64,000 bases of DNA from Acinetobacter ursingii DSM 16037 = CIP 107286 (GCF_000368825.1 NZ_KB849717.1:186001-250000), one strand, 5' to 3'; shown: positions 18,726 through 27,674, counted from the first letter of the stretch. The notes: a model not told the origin generated them from the letters alone. Numbers and translations are program-made.

Positions 18726-18815
18726 GTGAAAACAGTAGAAGTCGTTTTAGTTTCCTCGACCATTTTCACACTCATGATTATGGTCTACTTATTTGGACAA
18801 TTAGCGTATAGATAA
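18726..18815 (+). CDS. 29-residue single-pass membrane protein, probably Fur-regulated
   Basis: A GTG start preceded by AAAAAGGTGGGG opens a 29-codon frame beginning MKTVEVVLVSSTIFTLMIMV and ending FGQLAYR. Nearly all of it is one hydrophobic helix, flanked by a Lys at the N-terminus and an Arg at the C-terminus. It has its own promoter, Fur box and terminator, which is strong evidence for a real gene despite its size. The function is unknown. Small membrane proteins of this shape often modulate a transporter or an enzyme complex. Confidence 0.65.
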   Translation: MKTVEVVLVSSTIFTLMIMVYLFGQLAYR

Positions 18816-18848
18816 AATAAGTGATTGATAATAATATAATAATCACTC

Positions 18849-18879
18849 AAAGGCTTAAACATTATGTTTAAGCCTTTTT
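18849..18879 (+). terminator. Intrinsic terminator after the small membrane protein
   Basis: AAAGGCTTAAAC pairs with GTTTAAGCCTTT around an ATTAT loop and ends in a T-run. Confidence 0.92.
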
Positions 18880-18913
18880 AATGTCTACAATTCATGAATA
18901 TAGGTTTTACAAA

Positions 18914-18950
18914 TAAAAAAAGCTTAATATTCTATAATATTAAGCTTTTA
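18914..18950 (-). terminator. Terminator of the tRNA operon
   Basis: On the minus strand TAAAAGCTTAATATT pairs with AATATTAAGCTTTT and ends in a run of Ts. It lies 49 bases beyond the last tRNA. Confidence 0.85.
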
Positions 18951-18998
18951 TCGAAGCTAAGTTCTTAATTCAAGAGCAAATCAACTCTTGATAATATA

Positions 18999-19083
18999 TG
19001 GTGGGGGCGAAGAGACTCGAACTCTTACACCTTGCGGCGCTGGAACCTAAATCCAGTGCGTCTACCAATTTCGCCACGCCCCC
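18999..19083 (-). tRNA. tRNA-Leu (anticodon TAG), copy 2
   Basis: An 85-nt class II tRNA with acceptor GGGGGCG/CGCCCCC, a long variable arm, anticodon stem-loop CTGGA-TTTAGGT-TCCAG (anticodon TAG) and encoded CCA. It is identical to the copy at 19250-19334. Confidence 0.95.
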
Positions 19084-19110
19084 AAAACTTGGGATTTTAC
19101 AACTAAATTC

Positions 19111-19184
19111 TGGCAGAGGATCAAGGACTCGAACCTTGACGAACGGTTTTGGAGACCGTCATGCTACCATTACACCAATCCTCT
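19111..19184 (-). tRNA. tRNA-Trp (anticodon CCA)
   Basis: A 74-nt cloverleaf with acceptor AGAGGAT/ATCCTCT, discriminator G73 and encoded CCA. The anticodon loop is CTCCAAA inside the stem ACGGT/ACCGT, giving anticodon CCA. The A1-U72 pair and G73 agree with tryptophan identity. Confidence 0.9.
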
Positions 19185-19249
19185 AGATCTTATAATGTGA
19201 AGGTTTTCACTTCTCACTATAATTAAGCAAAGCTTTATCTTGCTTAAAA

Positions 19250-19334
19250 TGGTGGGGGCGAAGAGACTCGAACTCTTACACCTTGCGGCGCTGGAACCTA
19301 AATCCAGTGCGTCTACCAATTTCGCCACGCCCCC
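19250..19334 (-). tRNA. tRNA-Leu (anticodon TAG), copy 1
   Basis: Identical in sequence to the copy at 18999-19083. It is the first gene of the Leu-Trp-Leu transcript. Confidence 0.95.
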
Positions 19335-19345
19335 GATGGCTGTGT

Positions 19346-19374
19346 ATATTATAGAGAAGGTTGGATTGTGACAA
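19346..19374 (-). promoter_or_regulatory. Promoter of the tRNA operon
   Basis: On the minus strand TTGTCA (19374-19369) and TAATAT (19351-19346) are spaced by 17 bases. The predicted start lies a few bases before the first tRNA-Leu. Confidence 0.65.
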
Positions 19375-19437
19375 GTATTTTTTATAAAAAAACCAATTGG
19401 TTGATTAAATAAAAAACAAATCAAAAACTTATGTTTA

Positions 19438-20229
19438 TTATATCGGCATTTTTGTTAAGTTAAGTACTTTTAAAGCTTGATTTACATCATTAAATCGTAA
19501 GTTTTGCTGCTTGTTTAATAAGCCATTGAGTAAGGGAAAAAAACATTGTTTATTTTCAGGTAGCTCTATGTTGAGTTGTTGGCAATGTAAAACTGCCCAA
19601 TCTTGATAACTACGTGCAGTGAATCGTTGTGTTGTGAGCCATTCATATAAAATAACACCTATAGCGTATAAATCACTTTGAATAGTTTTGGGACTACCAT
19701 GAAATAACTCTGGCGCCATATAATGAGGTGTTGCTGTCATGGTTAACGCATTTTTAGCATTTATTTGCTGAGACTGCTCAAAATCGATGAGATAGACATG
19801 TTCTTGATATTTTGCAAAATGTTCAGTTTTTAAATCACCATGTATCCAGCCAGAAGCATGCATGTTCGCTAAACTCCGTAGTGCCTTTTCAATATATTGC
19901 TTAGTTTGCGACAAAGTCATTAAAGAGATCTGATGATCCGTAAAATAAGGATCGGCATGCGGTAATACCATTCCGCACTTATATAATTCTTCTTGAAAAA
20001 AATCATCGATTTCGAGAAATTGTACAGGCAGTACAAAATCATAAGAACCTTGCTTTTGATAAAAGCTGAGCTCATGTTCAAAGCCTGCTTTGCTAGTTGC
20101 ATGAGAATTTTGCAACTGTAGCTTAAGCCAATAGGTTTTTCCTTCAGATTTAAAAGTATAAAGACGACGCCCAAGCGCCATACTTTTAGCTTTGGTCTTT
20201 AAACACAATTGATCAAACTGTCGCAGCAT
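19438..20229 (-). CDS. Eukaryotic-type Ser/Thr protein kinase
   Basis: This 263-residue kinase-fold protein has a catalytic loop HGDLKTEH (His130, Asp132, Lys134), DFE in place of DFG (Asp149-Glu151), and an APE-like APELFHG followed by SDLYAIGVILYEWLT. The candidate ATP lysine is Lys36 in YWLKLQ. The glycine-rich loop is poor, so activity should be tested, but the catalytic and metal aspartates are present. Its ATG directly follows the TAA of the patatin-like phospholipase gene, which implies coupled translation and a shared role. No transmembrane segment is seen. Confidence 0.85.
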   Translation of the reverse strand: MLRQFDQLCLKTKAKSMALGRRLYTFKSEGKTYWLKLQLQNSHATSKAGFEHELSFYQKQGSYDFVLPVQFLEIDDFFQEELYKCGMVLPHADPYFTDHQISLMTLSQTKQYIEKALRSLANMHASGWIHGDLKTEHFAKYQEHVYLIDFEQSQQINAKNALTMTATPHYMAPELFHGSPKTIQSDLYAIGVILYEWLTTQRFTARSYQDWAVLHCQQLNIELPENKQCFFPLLNGLLNKQQNLRFNDVNQALKVLNLTKMPI

Positions 20230-21735
20230 TTATTTTTTAACACTTTCTTTAGTCAAATGTTGCGTTTCTTGAAAATACAACATTTCTAAACAATGCTGAA
20301 TGGTCTTTCCAATACGGGCATGAATTTCTATTGAGGAAATTTTAGGCCATGTGGCTCTCTCACCTTCTTGCTGCAACAGTTTAAATAATTCGGGGCGAGG
20401 ATTTTGCAGCATATAACTATAATTACGCAGGTTAAAGCGACCAATAATATTGACATCGCCATAATAGCGCTGCCCAACGATACCATAACCATGATCCAAT
20501 AAACGGCGTACTGGTTGTACACGACCTAAGCGTTCACGAGTAAAGTCCATGAAGCCCATTGCCACCACTTTCGCCTGACGACGTAAAATTCTTTGCGGCC
20601 AACTAAGTAAATCTTTACGATAACGCGATTGATCACTTTGCATAAATGGCACGACATGGGGGTTGACCTGACTGGCAATGGTATAGTTCAGATTATATAA
20701 ACGCGCCATTTTTTCTTGAGGAAAATCACTACGAACACTTCCATCCACCCATTTTGCATTGGCCATATAAGGAGTATGAACACCATCGTAGCGTTTACTG
20801 GTTAAACGGATTGGAGGGAATAAAACAGGAACAGCACAAGATGCCAAAACAGCACTCCAAACCAGTAAATTAGGCGCGGTATATCCATTCATAATCCGTG
20901 GATTCTGTGAAGCATCATAAGGTGCCACTGCCACATTGGTATGTAAGCCTGATTTCTTATAGGCTTCTGCAAAAGTTAAATCACCCAGATTTTCAATTAA
21001 AAAGTTTTTTAAATACTTAACATCTGCCAAGCCCCCATTCCCTTTTGCAATGTCACTTAACTTTCTAAAATGAAAGGCGTCAGTGAAGAACTTCTGCCCT
21101 TTTAGAATTTCAGGAATATCGCCAATCGAAGAAGTACCAAGCATCCCCGCCATAATTGCGCCTGCACTTGATCCTGATAACACTTTTGGCAATAGGTCTT
21201 GTTCAACTAACGCTTTACAAACTCCAGAATGAAACAAACCCAGTGTTGCACCGCCAGAAAACATTAAAGCAGGCTGACCATAGGCTTTTTGACAGTTTTC
21301 AAAAAAATTAATCTTTTGTTTAAGGGTAAGTGTCTGACAGGTACTAATCGCAATGAATCTCAGACAATGACTGACCTCTTCCACATAGTCGACAATTAAT
21401 TGTTTAGTCCCCAGATAAGTTGCTGTAAATAGCATCGGATGCCCAATATTTGCAATGTCGTGGGTCAAGCCTTCTTGCAATAAATAAAGTGCATCCAGCA
21501 CTCTCTGCTGAGTACGATATTTGCGTAATAAATTAAGCCGATAGGAAATAACTTCAGCATTGAAATAGGGCGAGCTGTTATCATATTTCCATTCTTGCGC
21601 CCCTGTTTCTTCATCCAATTTTAAGGCGACAGTTTTCCACTCATCATAAGATTCGGCATTTTTTAATTGATATTTCAATTTTTTTACACGATGTCGCTGA
21701 TGTAAATTCATATCCTGTTGAAGTGTTTCAAACAT
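20230..21735 (-). CDS. Patatin-like phospholipase (DUF3336 plus patatin)
   Basis: The 501-residue protein has an N-terminal DUF3336 region (about residues 1-140), then a patatin domain. The patatin domain shows the oxyanion loop SGGATLGLFHSGV (about 160), nucleophile elbow GSSAG (Ser190) and the Asp of the Ser-Asp dyad in WVDGS. Such enzymes hydrolyse acyl esters of phospholipids or triglycerides at membranes, and the DUF3336 form resembles yeast Tgl-type lipases. No signal peptide is visible. The kinase gene follows with no gap. Confidence 0.92.
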   Translation of the reverse strand: MFETLQQDMNLHQRHRVKKLKYQLKNAESYDEWKTVALKLDEETGAQEWKYDNSSPYFNAEVISYRLNLLRKYRTQQRVLDALYLLQEGLTHDIANIGHPMLFTATYLGTKQLIVDYVEEVSHCLRFIAISTCQTLTLKQKINFFENCQKAYGQPALMFSGGATLGLFHSGVCKALVEQDLLPKVLSGSSAGAIMAGMLGTSSIGDIPEILKGQKFFTDAFHFRKLSDIAKGNGGLADVKYLKNFLIENLGDLTFAEAYKKSGLHTNVAVAPYDASQNPRIMNGYTAPNLLVWSAVLASCAVPVLFPPIRLTSKRYDGVHTPYMANAKWVDGSVRSDFPQEKMARLYNLNYTIASQVNPHVVPFMQSDQSRYRKDLLSWPQRILRRQAKVVAMGFMDFTRERLGRVQPVRRLLDHGYGIVGQRYYGDVNIIGRFNLRNYSYMLQNPRPELFKLLQQEGERATWPKISSIEIHARIGKTIQHCLEMLYFQETQHLTKESVKK

Positions 21736-21895
21736 ATCAAGTCAAATCCTAATTCTGGATTATTTTATGCACTATGCAAGCTGAACAGCTTAGGGTCAAT
21801 TGCTAAAATGTTCGACTCTAGGTTATAGAGGTTTACTTTGAAACATCACACAAGAGTCTGTATCATCTTGTGGCAATGACTACAAAGGAATCATA

Positions 21896-22783
21896 ATGGC
21901 AAACTTTGAACTTCCAGATCATCTGATTGAAACCCTTTCTTTGGTGTTAAAACAACTTCATCAAACTTTGCCAGAGGTTCATCAAGAGCCTGATTTTGAT
22001 GCCCCAGCCTTTAAATGGCATCATCATCAGCTCAAACCTATTTATCAACCCAAGCAAATGTATCTGGAAGATTTGCTCGGAATTGATACACAAAAACAAA
22101 AGATTATCCAAAATACATTGCAATTTCTTGAAGGTTTACCTGCCAATGATATTTTGTTGACAGGCTCGAGAGGTACAGGGAAATCCTCGATTGTCAGAGC
22201 GCTATTAACACAATATGCAGATCGTGGACTTCGTTTGATTGAAATTGAACGTGATGATCTCTCTGATTTACCGCTCATTCAAAAAATCATTCAAGATCGC
22301 CCTGAAAAATTTATCGTTTACTGTGACGACTTGGCGTTTAATGCAGAAGATGAAAACTATCGTAGCCTAAAAAGTGTTCTGGATGGTTCACTCCAATCAG
22401 GTTCAACTAATTTTATTATCTATGCGACCAGTAATCGTCGCCATCTTCTGCCAGAATTTATGCATGAGAATACACCAGTTACCAAAGTAGATGTTCCGCA
22501 GTACACCGAATTGCATCCACAAGAAGCCATTGAAGAGAAAATTTCATTATCAGATCGCTTTGGTTTATGGCTTTCATTTTATCCAATGAATCAGGTCTTA
22601 TATCTTGAAATTGTTGAACATTACATCAAAAAATCAGGGCTAGAGTATAACGATGAAGTTCGTGCCGAAAGCTTAAGATGGTGTCAATTACGTGGACAAC
22701 GTTCAGGACGTGCTGCTTATCAATTTTCTAAACACTGGATTGGTGCTGAGCAATTACAGCAAAAATTGTCAGACAATTCATAG
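21896..22783 (+). CDS. AAA-type ATPase, DUF815 family
   Basis: The 295-residue protein has Walker A GSRGTGKS (Gly90-Ser97), Walker B FIVYCDDLAF (about 141-150) and a sensor-1-like IYATSNRRHL. This is the arrangement of the DUF815 ATPase family, for which no firm function is known. AAAGGAATCATA forms the ribosome site. It is divergent from the patatin gene. Confidence 0.88.
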   Translation: MANFELPDHLIETLSLVLKQLHQTLPEVHQEPDFDAPAFKWHHHQLKPIYQPKQMYLEDLLGIDTQKQKIIQNTLQFLEGLPANDILLTGSRGTGKSSIVRALLTQYADRGLRLIEIERDDLSDLPLIQKIIQDRPEKFIVYCDDLAFNAEDENYRSLKSVLDGSLQSGSTNFIIYATSNRRHLLPEFMHENTPVTKVDVPQYTELHPQEAIEEKISLSDRFGLWLSFYPMNQVLYLEIVEHYIKKSGLEYNDEVRAESLRWCQLRGQRSGRAAYQFSKHWIGAEQLQQKLSDNS

Positions 22784-22891
22784 TAAATTGTGTCCTTAAC
22801 TGACTTAAAAGTGACTCAATAAGGTCTGTAGCCTGTCGTTTAAAGATTTATACACTGAACAGTATAATTTATAACTAGACAGGCTATTTTT

Positions 22892-24052
22892 ATGAATCTT
22901 TTCTCTCTTCCCAAATTATCTCCCCGTGCCGAACTATTGGCAAAAACTCTACATCACCTCACTCCATTAGTAGATCATTCCACAACTTTTTCACGTCAAA
23001 TCTTCCAACAAGATGCCATGATCCAACCGTATTTTGATCATCCTTTTTATTCATGTACCCGTTATGGATTTAACTTTCCTCATCTTCCTTCGCCATTACA
23101 GTATCTAAATATCTCAGCGATTTTAGGTACAACAGGTTTACTTTGCTATGATCAGGATGAGTTACAGCATACTCCTCCGAGGAAAAATGCCACCGTTTTT
23201 ATGAGTACCGCTTTTGAATCTTCAGCATTGTTGCAACATTATGCTTTAGATGGCGATGAGGTAGTACATACTTCAAATAAAATGTTATTTGGTCGTGAGC
23301 TTTTAATTGAAGGTCATTATCCAGAATTTCAGTTAAAAGCACATTTTCAAGGTATCGAACTTCAATTCAAGATTGATGTGAGTCGTCAAAGCTCATGGAT
23401 GATGAAAACTCCGTTATATGATGATCTAAGTTTAGTGATGCACTATGAAGGATTTTTTCATATTCAAGGTGAACGCTATCCTGTTTCTGGTACAGGAACA
23501 TTTGAATTTGCAAGAGCAGCGACGCCACATAGTTTGCTCCCTCACCCACGATCTCTAGCAGATAAAGTCCCAGTAAATTTTGTGACTTATCAAATAATCA
23601 ACTTGGATGATCAGAGGCAACTGATTCTATCTAAAATTGACGTAGCTGCAAAATCGATGAGCTATAAAGCCTATATCAGGCATAAAAGCGGTCTATGCGA
23701 AGTCTATGATAACGTTGAGTTTAGTATTGCTGAGTATCAAGACAAACCGACCTTGTCACCTTTTGGGCAATATACGCTTTTACCCAAAAGCTTTGAATGG
23801 AAAATATTCAATCAAAACCAAGAACCCTATTTAATGATTAAAGCCAAAATCAGTAGTACGTTTCAGTATGGCGTTGGACTAGGCTATGCCGCGGCTTTTG
23901 AGTTTGAAGCGATTGATCATTTATATTCATGTCATCGATATGGTCAGGGTTATTTAGAATATATCGATGTAGTTGAACAAACCGAGATCTGCCCTTATCC
24001 CGATGATATTTCAGGATTAATACAACCTCAGAAAAGCATCCCGATCATATAA
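22892..24052 (+). CDS. Conserved hypothetical protein, possibly DUF6670-like
   Basis: This 386-residue soluble protein has no signal peptide and is rich in beta-like segments with aromatic residues. Repeated short strands (LKAHFQGIELQFKIDV, MHYEGFFHIQGERYPVSGTG) suggest a beta-barrel of the CrtC/AttH lipocalin-like kind. I recall similar Acinetobacter proteins as DUF6670, but this is memory rather than a search. It is followed by a terminator shared with the convergent YidB-like gene. Confidence 0.6.
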   Translation: MNLFSLPKLSPRAELLAKTLHHLTPLVDHSTTFSRQIFQQDAMIQPYFDHPFYSCTRYGFNFPHLPSPLQYLNISAILGTTGLLCYDQDELQHTPPRKNATVFMSTAFESSALLQHYALDGDEVVHTSNKMLFGRELLIEGHYPEFQLKAHFQGIELQFKIDVSRQSSWMMKTPLYDDLSLVMHYEGFFHIQGERYPVSGTGTFEFARAATPHSLLPHPRSLADKVPVNFVTYQIINLDDQRQLILSKIDVAAKSMSYKAYIRHKSGLCEVYDNVEFSIAEYQDKPTLSPFGQYTLLPKSFEWKIFNQNQEPYLMIKAKISSTFQYGVGLGYAAAFEFEAIDHLYSCHRYGQGYLEYIDVVEQTEICPYPDDISGLIQPQKSIPII

Positions 24053-24055
24053 ATA

Positions 24056-24086
24056 AAGGCTTTCAGGCAAATAGCTTGAAAGCCTT
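24056..24086. terminator. Bidirectional terminator
   Basis: AAGGCTTTCA pairs with TGAAAGCCTT between convergent genes. Confidence 0.8.
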
Positions 24087-24091
24087 GTATT

Positions 24092-24748
24092 TTATCTCTT
24101 TAAAAATCCTGAAACGATATTCAGTACATTTTGAATATCTTGATTGGCTTCTTGCGGATTGGTTTGATCGCCCTGTGGGGTCAATGAATTAATAATCTGA
24201 GGCAATACAGATGAAATAGCTCCATAAATATCCTGCTTAGGAACTTGTGTTTGTTCAGCAACCTGCTCGACCTGCTGATCATCAAATAATTCCTGAACAT
24301 TTTGAGGAGCTACATGATTATTACTTTGTTCAGGGTCAACCCAACTTTGCACTTGAGAACCCAAACCTATATTTCTAAGTTTATCCAAAGCGCCCTGTAA
24401 ACCACCCTGTTGCTGAATCCATGCCAAAATCAAAGGCACGACTGCAATCAATAATGCCTGTGTCGACCCACCTGAGCTATTACTTGAACTTTGATTGATT
24501 GAACCTTGGTTGCTTGAAGCCGGATTATTCGCTCCAACACCAAATTGATTTAATACCGAACCCAAAATGCCACCGAGTCCAGCGTCCGTATTTTGAGTTT
24601 GAGTATTGCCCTGATTTTGAGTCTGTTGGTTTGCACCTAACTGACCCAAAACCGAACCTAAAATACCACCTAGACCGCCTTGAGAAGATTGTTGACCGCC
24701 CATTGCCTGTTTGGCTAGGATTTCAACAATATTAGTTAAATCCGTCAT
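24092..24748 (-). CDS. YidB/DUF937-family protein
   Basis: This 218-residue protein has two copies of GLGGILGSVL followed by Q/N-rich linkers. A hydrophobic segment (about residues 97-115, QALLIAVVPLILAWIQQQ) and a C-terminal helical YidB-like domain (LGSQVQSWV, then VPKQDIYGAISSVLPQIINSLTP in two parts) complete it. YidB/DUF937 proteins have no established function. The low-complexity Q/N/G region is an N-terminal duplication of about 33 residues. Confidence 0.82.
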   Translation of the reverse strand: MTDLTNIVEILAKQAMGGQQSSQGGLGGILGSVLGQLGANQQTQNQGNTQTQNTDAGLGGILGSVLNQFGVGANNPASSNQGSINQSSSNSSGGSTQALLIAVVPLILAWIQQQGGLQGALDKLRNIGLGSQVQSWVDPEQSNNHVAPQNVQELFDDQQVEQVAEQTQVPKQDIYGAISSVLPQIINSLTPQGDQTNPQEANQDIQNVLNIVSGFLKR

Positions 24749-24853
24749 CTTATGTTTATCCTGAAAAACATTCCATCTTCAGGATAGACCAGTTTTCAGA
24801 TAGTTTCCAAAAGACAAATTGTTTATTTTTGCAAGATCAATGACCCTTCTAAA

Positions 24854-25315
24854 TTACCAGCGAAACTTATCCCAGTTATCAGGATTTGCCCAAAATTTTG
24901 AGTTAAACCAGTCAGGTACGTGCTTATAGGTTAAAATATTAAACTGCCAAAGCGCAAAATCTGCTTCGTGTGAAGTCTTATCAATCAATTGCGTGAAGCC
25001 TAAAGCACGAAGTAATTTTTCATCCTGACGTTGACTCACCACCACGATTCTTTTTGCCATCAAATCACGTAATTTGACTAGCATTTGAGACTTTTGGATT
25101 TCTGAAATATCACGCATCAATGCTGTATCAAAAACCACAAAACCCAGATCATAACGCTGACTAAAAGGCAGATTTAAAAACTCATTTACGTTAAAATAGT
25201 GCCACTGGATTGCGCTATTCTGGTCAATATTTTGACCTATACAGAGTGCAGTATGTATGGGCTGTTCACTTGATAAATCGTCTAGCATAGAAGTGATGAC
25301 ATTTAATTCAGCCAT
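24854..25315 (-). CDS. DUF6231-like small protein
   Basis: The 153-residue soluble protein has a Rossmann-like pattern (HTALCIGQN, LGFVVFDTALM, RIVVVSQRQ) and an aromatic C-terminus ending in WDKFRW. It resembles a degenerate methyltransferase-type fold; the DUF6231 assignment is from memory. It is divergent from the DUF2797 gene, with AAGG eight bases before its ATG. Confidence 0.6.
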   Translation of the reverse strand: MAELNVITSMLDDLSSEQPIHTALCIGQNIDQNSAIQWHYFNVNEFLNLPFSQRYDLGFVVFDTALMRDISEIQKSQMLVKLRDLMAKRIVVVSQRQDEKLLRALGFTQLIDKTSHEADFALWQFNILTYKHVPDWFNSKFWANPDNWDKFRW

Positions 25316-25348
25316 AACTGCAACCTTTTTTGATGTGAGTTTAAATCG

Positions 25349-26218
25349 ATGGAACTACAAGGCATTTGTCATAAAATGCACGCAGCGCTTAAAGACTGTA
25401 GTGTAACTGATCAGCAAGCAAGCAAGGCAAATGTTGAATACAAATTTATATTAGACCGTTCAGAAATTGACCTCCCTTTCGTTCCGGGTCAAGAAGTTGA
25501 GATTGAATGGACAGGAAATATTTATTGTACCTCTTGCGGTGCTAAAACTCCGAAATCCTATTCACAAGGTCATTGCTTTAAATGTTTTAAAACCAAAGCT
25601 GAATGTGATCTTTGCATTATGAAGCCAGAAACCTGTCATTATCATCTTGGGACTTGCCGTGAAGATGATTTTGCACATAAGGTTTGCTTTCAGCCACATA
25701 TTGTTTATCTGGCAAACTCTAGCGCACTTAAAGTTGGGATTACCCGAGTCAGCCATATGCCCACACGTTGGCTAGATCAGGGAGCAACCCAAGCACTGCC
25801 GATTTTAAAAGTTGGCTCACGACGCTTATCAGGCCAACTCGAAATTTTATTTGGTACGCAAATCGCAGACAAAACTGACTGGCGCAAACTATTAAAAGGT
25901 GAAGCTGAACCCTTAAACCTGCTTGAACAGCGTGATCAAATTATTGAAGAATTTGCGCCAAAAATTCAAAGCATTCGTGAAGAATTTGGGCAAAATCTTG
26001 AGTTTAATGAATCTGTTGAATTGCTAGAGAATGAACAGCCACGTGAGTTTGTCTATCCTGTGGAACAATATCCAGAAAAAATTAAATCATTAAACCTAGA
26101 TAAAACGCCTAAAATTCGTGGTGTTCTGCACGGAATCAAAGGGCAATATTTAATTTTTGATATGGGCGTAATCAATGTACGTAAATACACAGGTTACGAG
26201 TTGATTCTACGCGCTTAA
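25349..26218 (+). CDS. DUF2797 protein with Cys clusters and GIY-YIG-like core
   Basis: The 289-residue protein has a Cys-rich block (CTSCGAKTPKS, CFKCFKTKAECDLC, then CHYH and C) that probably binds zinc. It is followed by VYLANSSALKVGITR, which fits the YIG part of a GIY-YIG-like fold, and RWLDQGATQALPI. DUF2797 proteins are uncharacterised, and the nuclease-like fold suggests nucleic-acid binding. Confidence 0.82.
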   Translation: MELQGICHKMHAALKDCSVTDQQASKANVEYKFILDRSEIDLPFVPGQEVEIEWTGNIYCTSCGAKTPKSYSQGHCFKCFKTKAECDLCIMKPETCHYHLGTCREDDFAHKVCFQPHIVYLANSSALKVGITRVSHMPTRWLDQGATQALPILKVGSRRLSGQLEILFGTQIADKTDWRKLLKGEAEPLNLLEQRDQIIEEFAPKIQSIREEFGQNLEFNESVELLENEQPREFVYPVEQYPEKIKSLNLDKTPKIRGVLHGIKGQYLIFDMGVINVRKYTGYELILRA

Positions 26219-26235
26219 AACCTGCCCTTCTCAAG

Positions 26236-26265
26236 AAAAATGGAGCAATCATTGCTCCATTTTTT
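26236..26265. terminator. Bidirectional terminator between the DUF2797 gene and lpxB
   Basis: AAAAATGGAGCAAT pairs with ATTGCTCCATTTTT, with T-runs in both directions. Confidence 0.9.
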
Positions 26266-26269
26266 ATGT

Positions 26270-27451
26270 TTAATGATCTACTAAGCTTAAAATTGCTTGA
26301 ACGGGATCTTCAGTATCACCAGAAATGAGTCTTTTATGCATCGAAAGATGTTGCATCACCTGAATCTGAGATTTTTCTATATTCATGAGTGATTCAATTT
26401 CCTGTGCCAAGCGTTCAGGCGTGGCTTGTTTTTGAATCAACTCTTCAATGACTTTTTTACCTGCAATGATATTGGGTAAAGAGTAATATGGAATTTTGAC
26501 CAAAAGCTTGGCAATAAAATAAGTCAACGTATTGAGCTTATAGAAAGTCACCATTGGTCGATGTAACAGCATCGCCTCTAAGGTTGCTGTACCCGAAGCC
26601 AATGCCACAATATCACTGGCACTCATCACCATCCGACCAACGTTTGATTCAGTATCGCTATTTTCAAGAATATGTAATTTTGCAATCAAAGCTGGATCAC
26701 ATTGCGCAACGCTACTTTCTATTTGAGTCTTGCGGGCATCATTAATTGCAGGGATCAAGTATTCAACATTTGGATATTTTGTAGATAAGATCTGGGCTGA
26801 ACCTAATACTAAAGGTAACAGCCGTTCCACTTCGCCCCGACGACTACCCGGTAGCAAGGCAATATAGGTTTTCTCAGGATCAAGTCCCAAATTTCGCTTT
26901 GCATCTTGAACTGAATTATTTAAAGGAAGTTGCTTTGCCAATGGATGCCCCACAAAAGCTGCTGGCACACCGTATTGTTGATAAAAATTCTTTTCAAATG
27001 GAAATAGGCATAAAACCAAATCAATGGTTTTCTTGATGCCATGTACTCGTCCTTGTCGCCATGCCCATACCGATGGACTGACATACTGTACCGTTTTGAT
27101 TGGTAAGTTTTTTTCTTTCATTGTTTTAGAAAGTCTTAAATTAAAATCTGGTGCGTCGATCCCAATAAATACATCTACGGGTTGCGCTGTCCAGAGTTCG
27201 ACCAATCCATCGCGTACTGCAAATAACTTTTTCAGGTCTTTTAAAACTTCAACGATCCCCATCACCGATAATATTTCCATCGGATAATAGCTTTTAAATC
27301 CTTCCGCAATCATTTGCGGGCCACCTATACCTTCAAATTCAGCATCAATGCCCTGCTCACGAAAACTTTGCATCAGTTTTACGCCTAAGGTATCACCTGA
27401 AACTTCCCCAACCACAATGCCAATTTTTAGTTTTCGTGTAGACAATTGCAA
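26270..27451 (-). CDS. lpxB: Lipid-A-disaccharide synthase LpxB
   Basis: The 393-residue GT19 glycosyltransferase begins its conserved region with IGIVVGEVSGDTLG. It also has PDFNLRLSK, YVSPSVWAWRQGR, LPGSRRGEVERLLP and SGTATLEAMLLHRPMV, all family hallmarks. It condenses UDP-diacylglucosamine with lipid X at the inner membrane. No ATG fits the start. The frame begins with TTG at 27451 (or TTG 27445), preceded by AGGA. It stands alone, whereas many genomes keep it with lpxD-fabZ-lpxA. Confidence 0.96.
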   Translation of the reverse strand: MQLSTRKLKIGIVVGEVSGDTLGVKLMQSFREQGIDAEFEGIGGPQMIAEGFKSYYPMEILSVMGIVEVLKDLKKLFAVRDGLVELWTAQPVDVFIGIDAPDFNLRLSKTMKEKNLPIKTVQYVSPSVWAWRQGRVHGIKKTIDLVLCLFPFEKNFYQQYGVPAAFVGHPLAKQLPLNNSVQDAKRNLGLDPEKTYIALLPGSRRGEVERLLPLVLGSAQILSTKYPNVEYLIPAINDARKTQIESSVAQCDPALIAKLHILENSDTESNVGRMVMSASDIVALASGTATLEAMLLHRPMVTFYKLNTLTYFIAKLLVKIPYYSLPNIIAGKKVIEELIQKQATPERLAQEIESLMNIEKSQIQVMQHLSMHKRLISGDTEDPVQAILSLVDH

Positions 27452-27583
27452 ACGTCCTGCATCAAGTTTATAGCGGGTTCTATACTAACATATAGGTTTT
27501 ATAATCAAGAAATTCCGCATTTTTTTCTATTTGTGTTCGTGTATTTGTTACATAAGTTTATCTAAAATTACATTTAGAAATAT

Positions 27584-27594
27584 GATGATTATCA
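27584..27594. promoter_or_regulatory. Possible secondary Fur half-sites
   Basis: GATGATTATCA resembles part of the Fur consensus and lies about 54 bases upstream of the better box at 27648. It is weak on its own. Confidence 0.3.
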
Positions 27595-27647
27595 CAATTA
27601 ACGATGACAAGAAGATTGTAGAGCATTTAGCTAAATAATAAAATAAA

Positions 27648-27662
27648 TGAGAATTATTCACA
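27648..27662. promoter_or_regulatory. Fur box upstream of the TonB-dependent receptor
   Basis: TGAGAATTATTCACA matches the perfect palindrome found at 18652 in 14 of 15 positions. It lies 12 bases before the receptor start codon, so Fur binding would block initiation. Confidence 0.65.
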
Positions 27663-27674
27663 TTACTTTATCTC

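Noticed and set aside
19170..19424. 84-codon ORF across the tRNA genes
   Set aside because: It reads through a tRNA gene and its promoter in a frame without a ribosome site.
24500..24735. Plus-strand ORF opposite the YidB-like gene
   Set aside because: It is a shadow of the low-complexity Q/N-rich repeats of the real gene.
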